64,000 nt of DNA from Micromonospora sp. WMMD1128 (GTDB lineage Bacteria; Actinomycetota; Actinomycetes; Mycobacteriales; Micromonosporaceae), in assembly GCF_027497235.1 (NCBI RefSeq), contig NZ_CP114902.1, positions 3,932,001-3,996,000 of the forward strand. The letters are read 5' to 3'. Both the position numbers and the translations under genes were made by a program. Below are positions 60,911-64,000 of the stretch, one piece after another. Below the pieces are notes generated by a model, which was not told the DNA's origin, did no database searches, and saw only the letters and a list, made by a program, of their open reading frames with translations. Numbering within the stretch: the first letter of the stretch is position 1; each line of letters starts with the position of its first letter.

Positions 60911-61168
60911 GTCCGTCCCCTCTCCGTCCGGTCGTCGTCGTCGCTCAGCAGCCTAGTCGCACCGGCGAGCGGGTTTCTGCCGCCACCGGCACCGGGCGTC
61001 CCACCGATCCCAGTGACCACATCCGATAAGCGCGGGCGGACCTCGTACACCACATTCACAGTCGGTACCCGTACACTCTGGCGGGCGTGTGGCGTGGCGC
61101 ACCCCGATTCGCAGCGCGGGCGGTGCCGGCGACGCCGACGACGATCAGGCAGAGGAAGGGGAGCACCT

Positions 61169-62038
61169 GTGGCTTCCAGCAGGGACCGGCAGCGCAAACT
61201 GGCGCGGGCCAAGCTCGACCGGCAACTCGCCCGGCGGGCCGCGGCCGCGCGGCGTCGCCGGCAGATCCAGGCCGGCGTGGGCGCCGCGGTGGTGCTCGTG
61301 CTGATCGTGGCCGGCTCGGCCTGGGCGCTCGGCGCGTTCGACTCGGAGCCGGAGAAGCAGGCCGCCGAGGACACCTGCCTCTGGACCCCGCAGGACGCCA
61401 CCGGGAACACCAACCTCAAGGACGTCGGCACCCCGGCCACCCGGGACCTGCCCACGTCGGGCACCCGGCCGATGACTGTCACCACCAACCAGGGCGGGCC
61501 GATCACCGTCGAGCTGGACCAGGCCGCCGCCCCCTGCGGCAGCGCCAGCCTTGCCCACCTGGCCGGCCGGCAGTTCTACGACGACACCAAGTGCCACGAG
61601 ATCACCAGCGAGGGCGCGCTGCGCTGCGGCGACCCGAGCGGCACCGGGATCGGCGGGCCGACCTACACGTTCTACGACGAGAACGTCCCCTCCGCGCCCG
61701 AGCCCAGCCCGTCGGCCTCGCCGGCCCCGGGCGAGCCGCCGGCGTACCCGAAGGGCACGGTCGCCATGATCGGTAGCCCGCCGGGCAGCAACGGCAGCCA
61801 GTTCCTGATCTTCTTCAAGGACTTCAACCCGGCCAAGCCGGCCTACAGCATCGTCGGCAAGGTCACCGGCGGGCTGGACGTGGTGGAAAAGATCGGCGCG
61901 CTGCCGACCGTCGACAACGGCGGCGGCGTCAAGGTCAAGCCGAAGACGGACGTGGTGATCCAGAGCCTCACCGTCGGCGAGCCGAACGCCTCGCCGCCCG
62001 CGCCGAGCGAGCCGGCGAGCAGCCCCAGCGCCGGATGA
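61169..62038 (+). CDS. Membrane-anchored cyclophilin-type PPIase, active site altered
   Basis: The 289-residue protein has a basic cytosolic segment (SSRDRQRKLARAKLDRQL), one membrane helix (about 35-58) and an extracytoplasmic cyclophilin domain (about 90-265), then a Pro/Ser tail. The block that normally reads CHRL...LQCGDP is CHEITSEGALRCGDP, so the catalytic arginine and the glutamine are replaced; GSQFLIFF is kept. Isomerase activity is doubtful, and a binding or chaperone role is possible. GTG 61169 follows GGGGAG. A paralogue with an intact site follows 86 nt later. Confidence 0.88.
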   Translation: MASSRDRQRKLARAKLDRQLARRAAAARRRRQIQAGVGAAVVLVLIVAGSAWALGAFDSEPEKQAAEDTCLWTPQDATGNTNLKDVGTPATRDLPTSGTRPMTVTTNQGGPITVELDQAAAPCGSASLAHLAGRQFYDDTKCHEITSEGALRCGDPSGTGIGGPTYTFYDENVPSAPEPSPSASPAPGEPPAYPKGTVAMIGSPPGSNGSQFLIFFKDFNPAKPAYSIVGKVTGGLDVVEKIGALPTVDNGGGVKVKPKTDVVIQSLTVGEPNASPPAPSEPASSPSAG

Positions 62039-62124
62039 CCCGCCGTTGAGCGGGCGTTGATCGACCTTTTGACTTGGCGGCGCCCGGCGCCGTCCCCCGG
62101 ATACCCAGCAGGTGAGGAGTGACC

Positions 62125-62961
62125 GTGACGTCCACGAGAGACCGCCAGCGGGCGGCGGCGCGGGCCCGGCTCGAACGGGAGATGGCCGAGCGGGCCGGCA
62201 AGGCCCGCAAGCGCCGGCAGACGCAGGCGATCGTCGGCGCCGCCGCCGTGCTGGTGCTCGTCGTGGCCGGCACCGTCTGGCTCGTCACGTCGCTCGGCGA
62301 CGACGACGAGAAGTCCGGCGACACCGCCGCCGCCGGCTTCGCCCAGTGCGCCTACACGGAGGTGCCCAAGGAGGGCCGGCCGGCGCAGATCAAGGATGTC
62401 GGGCTGCCACCGACGCAGCAGGTCGACAAGGGCAGCCAGACGATGACGATCGAGACCAACCTGGGCCCGATCACCGCCAAGCTCGACCGGGCCGCGGTGC
62501 CCTGCACCGCCGGCAGCTTCACCCACCTGGCCAGCAAGGGTTTCTTCGACAACACCAAGTGCCACCGGCTGGTCACCGAGGGCATCAAGGTGCTCCAGTG
62601 CGGCGACCCGAGCGCGACCGGCAAGGGCTGGCGGGACACCGACGGCACCGGCGGGCCGAGCTACAACCTGGCCGAGGAGAACCTCCCCACCAACAAGCGC
62701 CCGCCGTACCCGGAGGGCGTCATCGCGATGGCCAACTCCGGCCAGCCCGGCAGCACCGGCAGCCAGTTCTTCATCGTGTACGGCGACAGCCAGCTCGACC
62801 CGAACTACACCGTGCTGGGCACCATCACCGGCGGCATGGACGTGGTGAAGCAGGTCGCCGCCGCGGGTGACGACGGCGCGTTCGCCGAGCAGGCCGGCGG
62901 CGGTCACCCGAAGAAGGAGATCGTCATGACCAAGGTGACGATGAGCGACATCGAGGGCTGA
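62125..62961 (+). CDS. Membrane-anchored cyclophilin-type peptidyl-prolyl isomerase
   Basis: The 278-residue paralogue of the preceding gene has the same layout: basic N terminus (STRDRQRAAARARLE), a membrane helix (about 38-58, IVGAAAVLVLVVAGTVWLV) and an exported cyclophilin domain. Active-site residues are present: NTKCHRLVTEG with the catalytic Arg, VLQCGDPSATG, and TGSQFFIVYGDS. It resembles mycobacterial PpiB. GTG 62125 is favoured since GAGGAG then lies 5 nt upstream; a GTG at 62119 overlaps the Shine-Dalgarno. It ends at a strong terminator shared with relA. Confidence 0.92.
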   Translation: MTSTRDRQRAAARARLEREMAERAGKARKRRQTQAIVGAAAVLVLVVAGTVWLVTSLGDDDEKSGDTAAAGFAQCAYTEVPKEGRPAQIKDVGLPPTQQVDKGSQTMTIETNLGPITAKLDRAAVPCTAGSFTHLASKGFFDNTKCHRLVTEGIKVLQCGDPSATGKGWRDTDGTGGPSYNLAEENLPTNKRPPYPEGVIAMANSGQPGSTGSQFFIVYGDSQLDPNYTVLGTITGGMDVVKQVAAAGDDGAFAEQAGGGHPKKEIVMTKVTMSDIEG

Positions 62962-62977
62962 CCCCGAGTCCGACGAG

Positions 62978-63009
62978 AAACGCCCGCCGGTCGGACCGGC
63001 GGGCGTTTT
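62978..63009. terminator. Bidirectional Rho-independent terminator between ppiase and relA
   Basis: A perfect 14-bp stem, AAACGCCCGCCGGT / ACCGGCGGGCGTTT, with loop CGG. It is followed by TTTTC on the plus strand and preceded by GAGAAA, giving a U-run on the minus strand as well. It serves both converging genes. Confidence 0.88.
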
Positions 63010-63023
63010 CCGTGCGCAGGCTC

Positions 63024-64000
63024 TCAGGCGCCGGACGTCACCCGGTACGCGTCGAAGACCCCGTCGACCTTGCGCACCGCGGCCAGCAGGTGCCCCAGGT
63101 GCTTCGGGTCGGCCATCTCGAAGCTGAACCGGCTGACCGCCACCCGGTCCCGGGTGGTGGTCACCGTCGCGGAGAGGATGTTCACCCGCTCCTCCGACAG
63201 CACCCGGGTCACGTCGGCGAGCAGCTTGTGCCGGTCGAGCGCCTCCACCTGGATGGCGACGAGGAACGTGGAGGCCGACGTCAGCTTCCAGCTCACCTCG
63301 ACCACCCGCTCGGGCTGGGCCCGCAGGTCCTCGGCGTTGGCGCAGTCGTCGCGGTGCACGCTGACCCCGCCGGAGCGGGTGACGAAGCCGAACACCGAGT
63401 CCGGTGGCACCGGCGTGCAGCAGCGGGCCAGCTTGATCCAGACGTCGCTGACGCCGCGGACCACCACGCCCGGGTCGGCGCTGCTCTGCCGGCTGCGCGG
63501 CGGCCGGGTGGCGACGGCGGTCTCGGCGATGTCCTCCGCCGCGCCCTCCTCGCCGCCGTAGGAGGCCATCAGCTTCTGCACCACCGACTGCGCGGAGACC
63601 TGACTGTCGCCGACCGCCGCGTAGAGCGAGGCGACGTCCGCGAGGTGCAGGTCCCGCGCGATGGCCATCAGCGCGTCCGAGGTGAGCATCCGCTGCAACG
63701 GCATGCCCTGCTTGCGCATCGCCTTGACGATCGAGTCCTTGCCGGCCTCGATCGCCTCCTCGCGCCGCTCCTTGTTGAAATATTGCCGGATCTTGGTGCG
63801 TGCCCGGGGGCTCTTGACGAAGCCCAACCAGTCCTGCGTCGGGCCGGCCGTGTCGGACTTCGACGTGAAGATCTCGATCACGTCGCCGTTGGACAGCGTC
63901 GACTCCAGCGGCACCAGCTTGCCGTTGACCCGCGCGCCGATGCACTTGTGCCCGACCTCGGTGTGCACCGCGTACGCGAAGTCCACAGGCGTCGACCCGG
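63024..64000 (-). CDS. relA: RelA/SpoT-type (p)ppGpp synthetase/hydrolase, C-terminal part
   Basis: The bifunctional stringent-response enzyme; only the C-terminal ~325 residues are in the window, as the gene continues past the right edge. Visible are the TGS domain ([25 protein letters not shown]), a helical region ([22 protein letters not shown]), the conserved-cysteine domain ([29 protein letters not shown]) and a C-terminal ACT domain ([10 protein letters not shown] end). These regulate activity on the ribosome; the catalytic domains are not in view. It converges on the cyclophilin genes across a strong terminator. Confidence 0.94.
   Translation of the reverse strand, partial: GSTPVDFAYAVHTEVGHKCIGARVNGKLVPLESTLSNGDVIEIFTSKSDTAGPTQDWLGFVKSPRARTKIRQYFNKERREEAIEAGKDSIVKAMRKQGMPLQRMLTSDALMAIARDLHLADVASLYAAVGDSQVSAQSVVQKLMASYGGEEGAAEDIAETAVATRPPRSRQSSADPGVVVRGVSDVWIKLARCCTPVPPDSVFGFVTRSGGVSVHRDDCANAEDLRAQPERVVEVSWKLTSASTFLVAIQVEALDRHKLLADVTRVLSEERVNILSATVTTTRDRVAVSRFSFEMADPKHLGHLLAAVRKVDGVFDAYRVTSGA

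Noticed and set aside
58802..61168. A long upstream extension in frame with the first cyclophilin gene
   Set aside because: The extension runs antisense through hisS and the MBL gene. GTG 61169 has a good Shine-Dalgarno and starts the same basic segment as in the paralogue.

Overview
The window reads as chromosome of a high-GC actinomycete, most likely Micromonospora or a close Micromonosporaceae relative. The evidence is the very strong GC bias at third codon positions, frequent GTG starts, a BldD orthologue with its c-di-GMP signature, an actinobacterial integration host factor (mIHF), and the conserved order mihF-gmk-rpoZ-coaBC-metK-priA and relA-cyclophilins-hisS. Genus is an inference; no rRNA gene is present to test it. 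Most genes lie on the minus strand in tightly packed, often stop/start-overlapping operons.

Layout (coordinates ascending, transcription mostly leftward). 1-3.6 kb: ribE (cut by the edge) and ribD behind an FMN riboswitch, then a REC-GGDEF response regulator and rpe. 3.8-5.7 kb: two tandem paralogous septum-formation-type lipoproteins on the plus strand. 5.7-7.5 kb: secreted M28 aminopeptidase. 7.6-10.6 kb: rsmB-fmt-def. 10.6-13 kb: an accessory pair, a cytochrome P450 and a P-loop kinase/ParB-like fusion. 13.2-18.9 kb: priA, metK, coaBC, rpoZ, a degenerate guanylate kinase and mihF. 19-30 kb: pyrimidine pathway (pyrR-pyrB-pyrC-carA-carB, then pyrD, bioA, pyrF), headed by a PyrR-binding hairpin and carrying several dispersed repeats. 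30.2 kb: bldD, facing nusB-efp across a strong terminator. 31.8-36.3 kb: aroE, aroC-aroK-aroB-aroQ. 36.3-41.5 kb: mltG, ruvX, alaS and two small membrane proteins. 41.7-47 kb: a giant proline-rich single-pass protein, rarA and a small membrane protein. 47-55 kb: two acetyltransferases, an MFS exporter with its ArsR/HTH regulator, an RmlD-like reductase, aspS and a second MFS protein. 55.3-58.8 kb: a secreted S1 protease, an IS30-type element inside a palindromic repeat, and an acyl-ACP desaturase behind a perfect palindrome. 58.8-64 kb: hisS, an MBL hydrolase, two membrane-anchored cyclophilins and relA (cut by the edge).

The metabolic logic is mainly housekeeping: FMN-controlled riboflavin synthesis, PyrR-controlled UMP synthesis (only pyrE is missing), the shikimate pathway to chorismate, and formyl-Met processing. 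Three dispersed repeat families are the most unusual content. Family C (55 bp) occupies the pyrR/pyrB and pyrC/carA junctions, supplies the upstream stop codon and the downstream Shine-Dalgarno, and a variant has entered pyrC in frame as a 21-residue insert. Family A is a hairpin, one copy of which has been split by the IS30-type element. Family B is a second hairpin type with two copies. Other points of interest are a leaderless, operator-covered regulator/exporter operon, a cyclophilin and a guanylate kinase that have lost key active-site residues, and the kinase-ParB/P450 pair.
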